64,000 nt of DNA from SIG603 sp964370635. Its GTDB lineage: Bacteria > Bacillota > Clostridia > Oscillospirales > Acutalibacteraceae. Both the position numbers and the translations under genes were made by a program. Shown in pieces: positions 44,692-52,910 of this stretch (within the stretch, counting starts at the first letter, position 1; each line of letters begins with the position of its first letter). A model generated the notes under the pieces. The model did no database searches, was not told where the DNA came from, and saw nothing but the letters and a program-made list of their open reading frames with translations. The stretch is from assembly GCA_964370635.1 (NCBI GenBank), contig CAYJJU010000003.1:85834-149833 (forward strand). Reading direction: 5' to 3'.

Positions 44692-46062
44692 ATGTCAGAA
44701 AAAAACATACCTTACAAAATTTATCTTGAGGAACACGAAATGCCAAAAAAATGGTACAATGTGCGCGCAGATATGAAAAATAAACCTGCTCCGCTTTTAA
44801 ATCCGGGCACATTAGAGCCTGCAAGCCTTGAAGAACTCAGCGTAGTTTTCTGTGAGGAGCTTGCAAAACAAGAGCTTGATGTCGACACGGCTTATGTAGA
44901 TATTCCAGAAAGAATTCAAGATTTTTACAAAATGTACAGACCAGCTCCACTTGTAAGAGCGTATTGCCTAGAGAAAAAACTTGGCACACCTGCAAAAATT
45001 TACTATAAATTTGAGGGCAACAACACAAGCGGAAGCCATAAACTAAACTCAGCCGTCGCACAGGCATATTATGCACACGAGCAAGGCCTTAAAGGCGTTA
45101 CAACAGAAACAGGCGCAGGACAATGGGGCACGGCAATGTCTATGGCAAGCTCTTATTTTGACTTAGACTGCAAGGTCTACATGGTTAAAGTATCGTATGA
45201 GCAAAAACCTTTTAGACGTGAAGTCATGAGAACTTACGGCGCATCGGTCACACCGTCCCCGTCGATGGAAACACAGGTTGGAAAGAAAATTTTGGAAGAA
45301 TTCCCAGGAACTACAGGAAGCCTTGGCTGTGCAATAAGTGAAGCGGTGGAAAAAGCGGTTACTAGTGAGGGATACAGATATGTTTTAGGTAGCGTGTTAA
45401 ACCAAGTTACTCTTCACCAAAGCATCATAGGCCTTGAGAGCATGGCGGCAATGGATAAATATGGAATAGACCCAGATATTATAATAGGCTGTGCAGGCGG
45501 CGGAAGCAACCTTGCAGGACTTATAGCGCCGTTTATGGGAAGACAATTAAGAGGCGAAAATAACTATAAATTTATCGCAGTAGAGCCAAAATCTTGCCCT
45601 AGCCTTACAAGAGGCAAATACGCATACGATTTCTGCGACACAGGAAAAGTTTGCCCACTTGGCAAAATGTATACACTAGGCAGTGGATTTATCCCATCTG
45701 CAAACCACGCAGGCGGCCTAAGGTACCACGCAATGAGCTCAACAATTTCACAGCTTTATGACGATAAATTAATTGACGCAGTTGCAGTAGGTCAAACAGA
45801 AGTGTTTGAGGCGGCCGAGTATTTCGCAAGGGTAGAGGGCATTTTACCGGCACCAGAGAGCAGTCACGCAATTAGAGTTGCAATTGACGAAGCCATAAAA
45901 TGCAAAGAAACAGGCGAAGAGAAAACAATACTATTCGGTCTTACAGGCACAGGATATTTTGACATGGTCGCATACGAAAAATTCCACGAAGGACAAATGA
46001 CCGACTACATCCCAACAGACGAAGACCTAGAAAAAAGCCTTGAAACACTACCGAAAGTATAA
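44692..46062 (+). CDS. trpB: Tryptophan synthase beta chain, TrpB2 type
   Basis: A 456-residue PLP enzyme that makes L-tryptophan from indole and serine. The PLP Lys is in SGSHKLNSA (Lys117), the glycine-rich phosphate loop is GCAGGGSNLAG, and TTETGAGQWG is present. The N-terminal extension (YNVRADMKNKPAPLLNPGT) and RPAPLVRA mark the TrpB2 branch (~450 residues), which usually works without a TrpA partner. No trpA or other trp gene adjoins. It is controlled by the T-box leader and starts 5-6 bases after AAAGGAG. CTA/ACA-rich codon use suggests high expression. Confidence 0.94.
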   Translation: MSEKNIPYKIYLEEHEMPKKWYNVRADMKNKPAPLLNPGTLEPASLEELSVVFCEELAKQELDVDTAYVDIPERIQDFYKMYRPAPLVRAYCLEKKLGTPAKIYYKFEGNNTSGSHKLNSAVAQAYYAHEQGLKGVTTETGAGQWGTAMSMASSYFDLDCKVYMVKVSYEQKPFRREVMRTYGASVTPSPSMETQVGKKILEEFPGTTGSLGCAISEAVEKAVTSEGYRYVLGSVLNQVTLHQSIIGLESMAAMDKYGIDPDIIIGCAGGGSNLAGLIAPFMGRQLRGENNYKFIAVEPKSCPSLTRGKYAYDFCDTGKVCPLGKMYTLGSGFIPSANHAGGLRYHAMSSTISQLYDDKLIDAVAVGQTEVFEAAEYFARVEGILPAPESSHAIRVAIDEAIKCKETGEEKTILFGLTGTGYFDMVAYEKFHEGQMTDYIPTDEDLEKSLETLPKV

Positions 46063-46102
46063 GGAAAAAGGCTGTCGCATTAAGGTGAAAATAAACAAAA
46101 AG

Positions 46103-46180
46103 TAGGGGAGGGCTTCCATGCCCTCCCTAAAAATATGTATAAAATTGATGTTTTCGGACAGGCATGGAAGCCTGTCCCTA
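46103..46180. repeat. Two adjacent intergenic palindromes
   Basis: GGGAGGGC-ttccat-GCCCTCCC (46106-46127) and GGACAGGC-atggaa-GCCTGTCC (46156-46177) are perfect 8-bp stems whose loops are reverse complements of each other. Both are next to TA dinucleotides. They lie between trpB and the convergent surface protein gene and resemble REP-like or MITE-remnant elements. A related piece occurs on the other side of that gene at 48046-48115. Confidence 0.65.
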
Positions 46181-46227
46181 TATATTCTATTCCACGAATT
46201 TCGCATCAAAGCAAGGATAAACCGCTT

Positions 46228-48000
46228 CTATTTCGTAGCCTTTCTACTCACGGTGAGGCCGCAAATTGCGACTATGCTAATGCAGGCTATCAGCAGTAAT
46301 GCCGCTGTCGGCAGGGAATCGTCGCCTGTTTTTGGGGTTTGGGTTTCTGGGTCTGCTTCCGTTTCCATGTCTGCTTCCGGGTCTGTTTCCGTTACCGTTT
46401 CTTTTGTCAAATGTATTTCGTGCACTTCGCCGTCCGTCATGGTGAGTGTAATAGGCGTTGTGCCTTGCGGGAGGGTGTTTGTGTATTCCTCCGTGAATGC
46501 CACTAAAATACTGCCTTGGAGCATAGCCACTATAGGGAGCGTCTCCCCGGTGCTGAGGTTTTCAGTAGATATAATCAGGCCGCTGCCATTAGTCGACGGC
46601 AATCCTACCAACCTACCATTCGTGTGGCCGGTGGTGGGGAGGACGGCGCTCAAGAGTCCCGGATTGCCCACGACCAGTTCGCTTGATGTCCAGGCGTTAG
46701 CGGGCACTTCAAGCGACAGATCGCCTATTTGAATGCTCGTTACATCTGTCAAATTCCTTCCGGCAATATGGCCGATTGCTCCCAAGCTAAAATAGATGTT
46801 ATTAGCTGCGGCATTAGGATAAGCGCCGTTAAAGGCGCCCTGCCAGACGGTGAAATCAACGTCCGTATTCCCTCCCACTGGGAGAGTTGTTACCGTGGGC
46901 AGTTTCTTCTCTACAAACTCCACACTTATCATCACATTAGACGCCGGCATTGTGAAGTAATAACCATTTGCTGCAGATTCATCTCGGTAATGCCGCAAAA
47001 TGTTGCCTATAGAATCCATGACCACAAGTGAGTGAAGTTCGTATTCTACGTTTGGCGTGGCGGTAAAGCCAAAGATATCCCCGCCTTTGGCAGTCGTTGA
47101 CTGGAGGCCGATCGCACCCAGCCCTTCCTTAACGATCCCCACTGTATAGATTGGGGTGTCTGTTTCAACCGAGGGCGGAGGTGGGAGCGGATTGACATCT
47201 ACCGTTATCTCCGTCCACTGGGCGGTAAGGGTGGTGTTCTCGGAAATTGTTACAGTGCCACCGATAAGGTCTTCATTGCTATAGGCATCTGTGCCATCGT
47301 TCCAGCCGGAAAAGGTATTGCCGGATTTTGTGGGAGCGGTGATGTGCCTATTGAAAAATTCAGTGGCGACAAAATATGCATAATTGACATCGGTATATGC
47401 AGCGATACCATCCTCTGTCACGCCAAATGTTCCGCCGTTACCGTCTACTGTCACCAGGTGGTTACCGTCGGCGGTACTCGTTACACCGGAAATCGGCGAG
47501 GGGGACAATATAAGTCCGCCAATTTCGGTTATGTCAATATTTGCGCTAGATGACACGGAAGCAGCTCCACCGGACTTAATGTGTAGCAACGCAGTGCCGC
47601 CACCGCCGTCGCCAATATTGAACGTTGAGTGAGCTCCTTGTGAGATACCGGCGCCGGATTCCACGGTGATAGTTCCGCCGTTTTGTACTTTTATCATTCC
47701 ACCGGATGCAACGGTGAGTGATCCGCCGGATTCCACGGTGAGTGATCCGCCGGATGCAACGGTGAGTGCTCCGCCTGCTTCCACGGTGAGAACAACTCCA
47801 CCCGGGATTGCTATGGCGCTATCGATTGTAGCACTTCCAGTCAAGGAGACGTTAACGCCGTCGACTATGCCATTTTCAACGCCAAGCGACGTCGCCAAGC
47901 TTTGCGCCGCCTCCTCCGGGGTGGCAGCATAGGCAGTGGTAGGCACAAGGGTCAGCACTATTACCACCGTGATTAACATTGCAAAAATTTTTCTTTTCAT
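46228..48000 (-). CDS. Cell-wall-anchored repeat surface protein
   Basis: A 590-residue secreted protein: signal peptide ending in AYAA, a beta-helix-like stretch of 8-residue glycine repeats (69-116), a Flg_new/InlB-B-repeat-like module (SGWNDGTDAYS ... TLTAQW near 235-270), a proline linker (NPLPPPP), further beta domains, an acidic Glu/Asp/Thr stretch and a sorting signal: TPKTGDDS, hydrophobic helix, basic tail SRKATK. TPKTG resembles the (S/P)PxTG class recognised by clostridial sortase B rather than LPxTG. The gene is visibly richer in G+C than its neighbours and bordered by palindromic repeats, suggesting transfer. Likely an adhesin; no ligand is inferable. Confidence 0.85.
   Translation of the reverse strand: MKRKIFAMLITVVIVLTLVPTTAYAATPEEAAQSLATSLGVENGIVDGVNVSLTGSATIDSAIAIPGGVVLTVEAGGALTVASGGSLTVESGGSLTVASGGMIKVQNGGTITVESGAGISQGAHSTFNIGDGGGGTALLHIKSGGAASVSSSANIDITEIGGLILSPSPISGVTSTADGNHLVTVDGNGGTFGVTEDGIAAYTDVNYAYFVATEFFNRHITAPTKSGNTFSGWNDGTDAYSNEDLIGGTVTISENTTLTAQWTEITVDVNPLPPPPSVETDTPIYTVGIVKEGLGAIGLQSTTAKGGDIFGFTATPNVEYELHSLVVMDSIGNILRHYRDESAANGYYFTMPASNVMISVEFVEKKLPTVTTLPVGGNTDVDFTVWQGAFNGAYPNAAANNIYFSLGAIGHIAGRNLTDVTSIQIGDLSLEVPANAWTSSELVVGNPGLLSAVLPTTGHTNGRLVGLPSTNGSGLIISTENLSTGETLPIVAMLQGSILVAFTEEYTNTLPQGTTPITLTMTDGEVHEIHLTKETVTETDPEADMETEADPETQTPKTGDDSLPTAALLLIACISIVAICGLTVSRKATK
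47653..47796 (-). repeat. In-frame 24-bp tandem repeat encoding 8-residue GxLTVxSG units
   Basis: Six units in the surface protein (residues 69-116): VVLTVEAG, GALTVASG, GSLTVESG, GSLTVASG, GMIKVQNG, GTITVESG. The DNA units are nearly identical in the middle copies, so they could expand or contract by slippage or recombination. Confidence 0.85.
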
Positions 48001-48045
48001 GATTTAACACTCCTACTAATTATTTTTCCTTAAGTTTGTGGCGTT

Positions 48046-48115
48046 GGTTTCCATGCCCTTCCGCTTTGTTTAATGAATATTGTGGTGACCATGCGGACAA
48101 TTCATGAATTGCCCC
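48046..48115. repeat. Palindromic repeat remnants beside the surface protein gene
   Basis: Contains a TTTCCATGCCCTT piece similar to the 46103-46129 palindrome, and the near-perfect palindrome GGACAATTC-AT-GAATTGCCC (48095-48114). With 46103-46180 these frame the 46228-48000 gene. Confidence 0.55.
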
Positions 48116-48128
48116 AGCCTATTCATCC

Positions 48129-50219
48129 TTAATCGCAGCTGTTTAAAAGCTCGCTATATGTAGGTAGTGGCCAGTATTTTTTTGCTGTCATGGACTCGAT
48201 TTTGTCTATGGACAGTCTTAGTTTTGACATTCCAGACACCAAACTGTCTTTGCAATGTGTCGCAAGCTCTAAAGTGTCTTTAAAACCTGTGCATTTACAG
48301 CACTGCGTTTCAAGCTCTGTCATGTTTTCGAAGGCCTCTTTTGTGAGCATTGCAAGATTTTGTGCCGTAATTTTTTCAAATGTTGCGTCTATATCGAGGT
48401 GTAGCTTGTCGTTTGCCGTCCTTACAAGCTCTGATTGATAGGAAGAGGAGGCAGGTAGTATTTCTTTTTTTGCCATATCTACCATGGTGAGCGCCTCAAT
48501 TTGTATGGTTTTTGCGTAATTGTCAAGCAAAATTTCACAGCGTGAATGTATCTCGTTTTTAGTAAGAACCTTGTGTGCTTCAAAAATTTTTATGTTCTTT
48601 TCATCGGTAAATCTTGGCATTGCATCTACGGTTGTCGCAAGATTTAAAAGGCCTCTTTTTTCTGCCTCGTCTACCCATTCGCTGGTGTAGTTGTTGCCGT
48701 TGAAAATAATTCTTTTATGCTTTTTAAATGTGTTTTTTGTTAGCTTGTAAACAGCCTTGTCAAAGTCTTTTGCACCCTCAAGCTCTTTTGAAAACTCTCT
48801 TAAGGACTCTGCAACTATGGTGTTTAGTATAAAGTTAGGGCCTGCTATGGAAAAAGTAGAGCCCGGCATTCTAAATTCAAATTTATTTCCCGTAAAGGCA
48901 AAGGGAGAAGTCCTGTTTCTGTCCGTCGTGTCTTTGATAAAGTTTGGCAAAACTGTCGCTCCGCTTTCCATTACCAAGTCGCCTCTTTCGTCATACGGCG
49001 TTTTGTTTACTATGGACTCGACAATTTCCTCAAGGTCGTCGCCTAAGAAAATCGAAATTATGGCAGGAGGTGCTTCACAAGCGCCTAGTCTGTGGTCGTT
49101 GCCTGCACTTGCCGCGGACAATCTAAGCAAATCTTGATGCTCGTCAACCGCCTTTACCACTGCCGCTAAAAATAGTAAAAATCTCTTGTTTTCCGACGGA
49201 GTATTGCCGGGTTCGAGTAAATTTTCTCCGCTGTCTGTAGAAAGCGACCAGTTGTTGTGCTTGCCTGAGCCATTTATTCCTGCAAAAGGTTTTTCGTGTA
49301 AAAGACAGGCAAGGCCGTGTCTGTCTGCAATTTTTTGCATGAGCTCCATGGTTATTTGGTTGTGGTCTGTGGCTATATTTGTTGTTGTGAAAATCGGTGC
49401 GAGCTCGTGCTGGGCGGGGGCGGCCTCGTTATGCTTTGTTTTTGCAAGCACTCCAAGTTTCCAAAGTTCTTCGTCAAGCTCTCTCATAAATGCCGCAACT
49501 CTTGGTTTTAGCATTCCAAAATAGTGGTCGTCCATCTCTTGACCCTTGTTAGGTCTTGCGCCAAATAAAGTCCTGCCCGTAATCATAAGGTCGGGACGTT
49601 TTTTATACATTTCTTTTGAAATTAAAAAATATTCCTGCTCAGGGCCTACTGTTGTATTGATTTTTTTGACCCTATCATCGCCAAATAGACGCACAATTTT
49701 TAAGGCCTCAATATTTATTGCCTCCATAGAGCGCAAAAGAGGAGTCTTTTTGTCAAGCGCCTCTCCGCTATAAGAGCAAAAAGCCGTCGGTATGCAAAGT
49801 GTTTCATCTTTTATAAAGGCAAAAGAGGTGGTGTCCCAGATTGTATACCCCCTTGCTTCAAATGTGGCTCTTAGTCCGCCTGAGGGGAAGCTTGAGGCAT
49901 CGGGCTCGCCTTTTACGAGCTCTTTTCCCGAAAATTCCATTATTACATTGCCTGCATCTACAGGAGAAATAAAGCTGTCGTGTTTTTCGGCGGTAATTCC
50001 TGTCATAGGTTGGAACCAGTGTGTAAAGTGGGTGACGCCTTTTTCTATTGCCCAATTTTTCATGGCGTTTGCAACAATGTTTGCAAGGCTTAGTTCTAAG
50101 GGCGTTCTGCCGTCCATTGCTCTTTTTAATTCTTTGTATGCGTCTTTTGGCAGTCTTGCCTTCATACATTCGTCGTTAAATACCATAGAAGAAAATAAAT
50201 TCGGTACATTTTGGGTCAT
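48129..50219 (-). CDS. glnN: Glutamine synthetase type III
   Basis: A 696-residue GSIII that joins ammonia and glutamate with ATP. Features: GPEQEYFLI (glutamate/ATP site), KHNEAAPAQHELAP, a HEKPFAGINGSGKHNNWSL segment (the catalytic loop of this type), the NRTSPFAFTGNKFEFR pattern and the long C-terminal helical part seen only in type III enzymes (~700 residues versus ~450 for GlnA). ATG 50219 follows GGAGG by 6-7 bases; an in-frame TTG at 50234 lies inside that site. The promoter overlaps a 19-bp palindrome, suggesting repressor control. No PII or transporter gene adjoins. Confidence 0.96.
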   Translation of the reverse strand: MTQNVPNLFSSMVFNDECMKARLPKDAYKELKRAMDGRTPLELSLANIVANAMKNWAIEKGVTHFTHWFQPMTGITAEKHDSFISPVDAGNVIMEFSGKELVKGEPDASSFPSGGLRATFEARGYTIWDTTSFAFIKDETLCIPTAFCSYSGEALDKKTPLLRSMEAINIEALKIVRLFGDDRVKKINTTVGPEQEYFLISKEMYKKRPDLMITGRTLFGARPNKGQEMDDHYFGMLKPRVAAFMRELDEELWKLGVLAKTKHNEAAPAQHELAPIFTTTNIATDHNQITMELMQKIADRHGLACLLHEKPFAGINGSGKHNNWSLSTDSGENLLEPGNTPSENKRFLLFLAAVVKAVDEHQDLLRLSAASAGNDHRLGACEAPPAIISIFLGDDLEEIVESIVNKTPYDERGDLVMESGATVLPNFIKDTTDRNRTSPFAFTGNKFEFRMPGSTFSIAGPNFILNTIVAESLREFSKELEGAKDFDKAVYKLTKNTFKKHKRIIFNGNNYTSEWVDEAEKRGLLNLATTVDAMPRFTDEKNIKIFEAHKVLTKNEIHSRCEILLDNYAKTIQIEALTMVDMAKKEILPASSSYQSELVRTANDKLHLDIDATFEKITAQNLAMLTKEAFENMTELETQCCKCTGFKDTLELATHCKDSLVSGMSKLRLSIDKIESMTAKKYWPLPTYSELLNSCD

Positions 50220-50254
50220 ACTCTTATCCTCCAATTAAATCCAAATATTGCGTA

Positions 50255-50291
50255 TATAGTATATAATACTATAAAATTCGGCTTTGCACAA
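50255..50291 (-). promoter_or_regulatory. glnN promoter with overlapping palindromic operator
   Basis: On the minus strand, TTGTGC (50286-50291), 17 bp and TATTAT (50263-50268). A perfect inverted repeat TATAGTAT-ATA-ATACTATA (50255-50273) covers the -10 box, as expected of a repressor site. Confidence 0.6.
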
Positions 50292-50372
50292 TGTTTAATT
50301 TGCTATATCAAAAATATATGTTGAATTGACAAGTTATTATGTTATAATAAGAATAATTTTAGGAGGGATTAT

Positions 50373-51206
50373 ATGAATTTATTAATTATAGGATTTGTTT
50401 TTCTTGCAGTAGTTCTTACAGTTTTTTTCGCATGGCTTTACATGATGGCGCCGAGAATGAAAAACAAGGTGGATTTTACCCAGTTTAAAAAATATTTTTA
50501 CGCGCACAGGGGTTTTCACAAAGAGGATAAAAGCATTCCCGAAAATTCACTTGCAGGATTTAAGGCGGCGGTCGAAAACGGCTATGGAATGGAGTTTGAC
50601 ATCCAGCTTACAAAAGATGAAAAAATTGTAGTGCATCACGACCACAGCCTAAAGCGCATGTGTGGGGTGGATTTAAATGTGTCTGAGCTTACATATGAGG
50701 AAATTTTACAGTATAATCTTTTAGACACAAATGAAAAAGTTCCGCTACTGTCAGAGCTTTTAGAGCTAGTAGACGGAAAAACACCTTTGATAGTAGAGCT
50801 AAAAAGCCACACGGACACAAAAAGGCTTTGCGAGCTTACAGATGAAATGCTAAAAGAATATAAAGGTCTTTACTGTATAGAGTCCTTTGATGTGCGCACG
50901 GTGGAGTGGTTTAAAAACAACAGCCCCGAAACGGTGAGGGGACAGCTCATGAGCAAAACGTCAAAAAATCCGCCCGACGGTGTCAGCAAAATTGCCGCGT
51001 TTATGGCGGAAAATTTATGCTCTAACTTCATAACGAGGCCGGATTTTGAGGCTTATGACTATAAGGCAAGAAATAATTTCGCCCTAAAACTTTGCAAAAA
51101 AATCTTTAAAATTCAAGAGGTGAGCTGGACCGTTAGAAATAAAGAGGATAACGACATGCTTACAAAAGAGGGAAGCCTTTGTATTTTCGAGTTTTTTATA
51201 CCTTGA
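50373..51206 (+). CDS. Glycerophosphodiester phosphodiesterase with N-terminal membrane helix
   Basis: A 277-residue GDPD-family enzyme with one N-terminal helix (~3-23) and a TIM-barrel domain from ~residue 43. Catalytic residues are visible: HRG (with YAHRGFH), ENSLAGF, EFDIQLT and HHDHSLKR, later ELKSH. It hydrolyses glycerophosphodiesters to glycerol-3-phosphate and an alcohol, in lipid turnover or phosphate/glycerol scavenging. Transcribed divergently from glnN; a -10 TATAAT at 50343-50348 lies 25 bases before the start with a weak -35. Confidence 0.93.
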   Translation: MNLLIIGFVFLAVVLTVFFAWLYMMAPRMKNKVDFTQFKKYFYAHRGFHKEDKSIPENSLAGFKAAVENGYGMEFDIQLTKDEKIVVHHDHSLKRMCGVDLNVSELTYEEILQYNLLDTNEKVPLLSELLELVDGKTPLIVELKSHTDTKRLCELTDEMLKEYKGLYCIESFDVRTVEWFKNNSPETVRGQLMSKTSKNPPDGVSKIAAFMAENLCSNFITRPDFEAYDYKARNNFALKLCKKIFKIQEVSWTVRNKEDNDMLTKEGSLCIFEFFIP

Positions 51207-51251
51207 TGCAATGGTTACTAAAAAGTAACTATCATACCCAAAAGTGCATAC

Positions 51252-51280
51252 TTTACAAAATATCTATAAGGTGGTAGAAT
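51252..51280 (+). promoter_or_regulatory. Probable promoter of the amino-acid ABC operon
   Basis: TTTACA (51252-51257), 17 bp, TAGAAT (51275-51280), about 39 bases before the binding protein start. Confidence 0.5.
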
Positions 51281-51318
51281 TTGATAAATTAAATTTTAGC
51301 TAAAGAGGAGAAATATTT

Positions 51319-52146
51319 ATGAAAAAACTGGTTATTATGCTTATGGCACTTGTAATTCTAACTGCAAGCTTTGCCGCTTGTTCTACCACTGATGACGGGG
51401 ATGTACTAAAAGTGGGTGTGGATTTGAAATTCCCTCCGTTTTCTTATATAGACGAAGAGGGCAATGCCGCAGGCTTTGAAGTGGATATAGCAAATGCGTT
51501 TGGCGAGTTCATGGGAATGGAAGTAGAAATTGTAAACACAGACTTCGGTCTTTTAATACCTGCGCTTGAAACAGGCGATGTTGACATCTTAATTGCCGAC
51601 ATGGCAGAGACAGAAGAAAGGGCGCAAAAAGCAGATTTTTCCGACCCGTACAGATATTCCTACACACTAGCGCTTGTAAATAAAGATTTTGCGACCGAGC
51701 ATAACATTACAGACGACATGCCCGAAGAAGAATTTTTTGCCATAGCAGAGGCGAATTTTGTAGGACTTTCAGGCACAAAAGGCGTATACTACCCACAAAA
51801 ATATGGCATAGACGTGACAGAGGTAACCGAAATAGGCACAGGCCTTATAGAGGTATCAAACGGCCTTTCAGATGTGCTTATAGCATCAAATGAAGTGCAC
51901 GGCTTCCATGCATCATACCCTGATAACACGATAGTTTACGGCGGTATCAAAGCGCAAGACGCCTCTAATTTTGCCGTGAAAAAAGGCGACTCAGAACTTT
52001 TAGAAAAGGCGAATGAGTTTATTAGCAGCATGTATGAAGAAGGCGGATTTTACGACACAGTCCGTGAAAAATACGACCCGATAATTGCGGAGTTTTTACA
52101 AAATGAAGAGCTAGGCCTTGACTATATTGTAGAGCCCGCAAACTAA
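51319..52146 (+). CDS. Polar amino-acid-binding lipoprotein (family 3)
   Basis: A 275-residue periplasmic-binding-type lipoprotein, lipobox FAAC (Cys21). SBP_bac_3 features: LKVGVDLKFPPFSYID, GFEVDIANAFGEFMGM, DILIADMAETEERAQKADFSDPY and GLSGTKGVYYP. It supplies a polar amino acid or similar small solute to the permease and ATPase encoded next. The ligand is not decidable; the canonical Arg of MTxTxxR is shifted (AETEERA contains Arg). Confidence 0.92.
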   Translation: MKKLVIMLMALVILTASFAACSTTDDGDVLKVGVDLKFPPFSYIDEEGNAAGFEVDIANAFGEFMGMEVEIVNTDFGLLIPALETGDVDILIADMAETEERAQKADFSDPYRYSYTLALVNKDFATEHNITDDMPEEEFFAIAEANFVGLSGTKGVYYPQKYGIDVTEVTEIGTGLIEVSNGLSDVLIASNEVHGFHASYPDNTIVYGGIKAQDASNFAVKKGDSELLEKANEFISSMYEEGGFYDTVREKYDPIIAEFLQNEELGLDYIVEPAN

Positions 52147-52169
52147 ATTAATCAGAAAAGAGCATCTGT

Positions 52170-52910
52170 ATGAAAAAATTGCGCACCCAAACACTTCCAT
52201 ATATTGTGGCGATGTTGGTCTTTACAGCCATAATAGGCGTGGCACTGGCATTTACAATTGAAAACCCACGCTATGACTTGATTTTGGCAAGCTGGCCACA
52301 GCTTCTACAAAGCTTTTTTGCGACGATAGTAATAAGTGTCATTACCCTAATAGGCGCACTGCTTTTGGGTTTTGTACTCTTTATGATGCTTCGCTCAAAA
52401 ATAGTCTTTGTAAAGGCTTTTGCCGAGGTTTTTAACGAAATAATTATGGGCACTCCGCTTTTAATTATGATATTCTTGGTGGTTTACCCCTTAGGAATAT
52501 TCATGGGAAGCCCGGATAAACTGTTTTTAGGCATACTTGCAATGATATTTTATAACAGCCCGTATGTCGCAAATGCCTATGAATCGACGGCGGCCGTCGT
52601 CACAGACGATCAGTATGTCGTAATGGATTTGTATCAGTTTAAATGGTATCAAAAATATATGTATGTCATACTTCCGCAAATGATAAGGCCGTTTATCCCC
52701 TCGCTTGTAAATAATTTGTCAAGCGTAATTAAGGGCTCGGCACTGCTTAATATTATTTCCATAGGTGAAATAACATATATGACCACCACCATTGCAAACA
52801 AAAATTATGCCGTAATAGAGGCATACTATGTGATGTGGCTTATGTATTTGATAGTGACTATACCACTTTCGCTTTTGGCAAAATATATCGGAAAAAAGGT
52901 GAGCGCATGA
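52170..52910 (+). CDS. Amino-acid ABC permease (HisM/GlnP type) with degenerate EAA loop
   Basis: A 246-residue permease with five to six helices. The core has SFFATIVISVITLIGALLLG and IMGTPLLIMIFLVVYPLGI, typical of the HisM family. The cytoplasmic coupling loop, usually EAAxxLGxxxxxxF...ILPQ, reads VMDLYQFKWYQKYMYVILPQ, keeping the ILPQ end but lacking EAA and the glycine. It overlaps the ATPase gene by 4 bases (ATGA). Substrate as for the binding protein. Confidence 0.9.
   Translation: MKKLRTQTLPYIVAMLVFTAIIGVALAFTIENPRYDLILASWPQLLQSFFATIVISVITLIGALLLGFVLFMMLRSKIVFVKAFAEVFNEIIMGTPLLIMIFLVVYPLGIFMGSPDKLFLGILAMIFYNSPYVANAYESTAAVVTDDQYVVMDLYQFKWYQKYMYVILPQMIRPFIPSLVNNLSSVIKGSALLNIISIGEITYMTTTIANKNYAVIEAYYVMWLMYLIVTIPLSLLAKYIGKKVSA

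Noticed and set aside
46118..46732. 204-codon plus-strand frame opposite the surface protein gene
   Set aside because: No ribosome site, low-complexity Val/Ser composition, and fully antisense to a convincing gene.
47653..47796. Regularly spaced repeats that could suggest a CRISPR array
   Set aside because: Repeats are contiguous 24-bp coding units without spacers and encode glycine-rich octapeptides in frame.
46228..48128. Mobile element with transposase
   Set aside because: The palindromes look like REP or MITE remnants; no transposase frame is present in the region.
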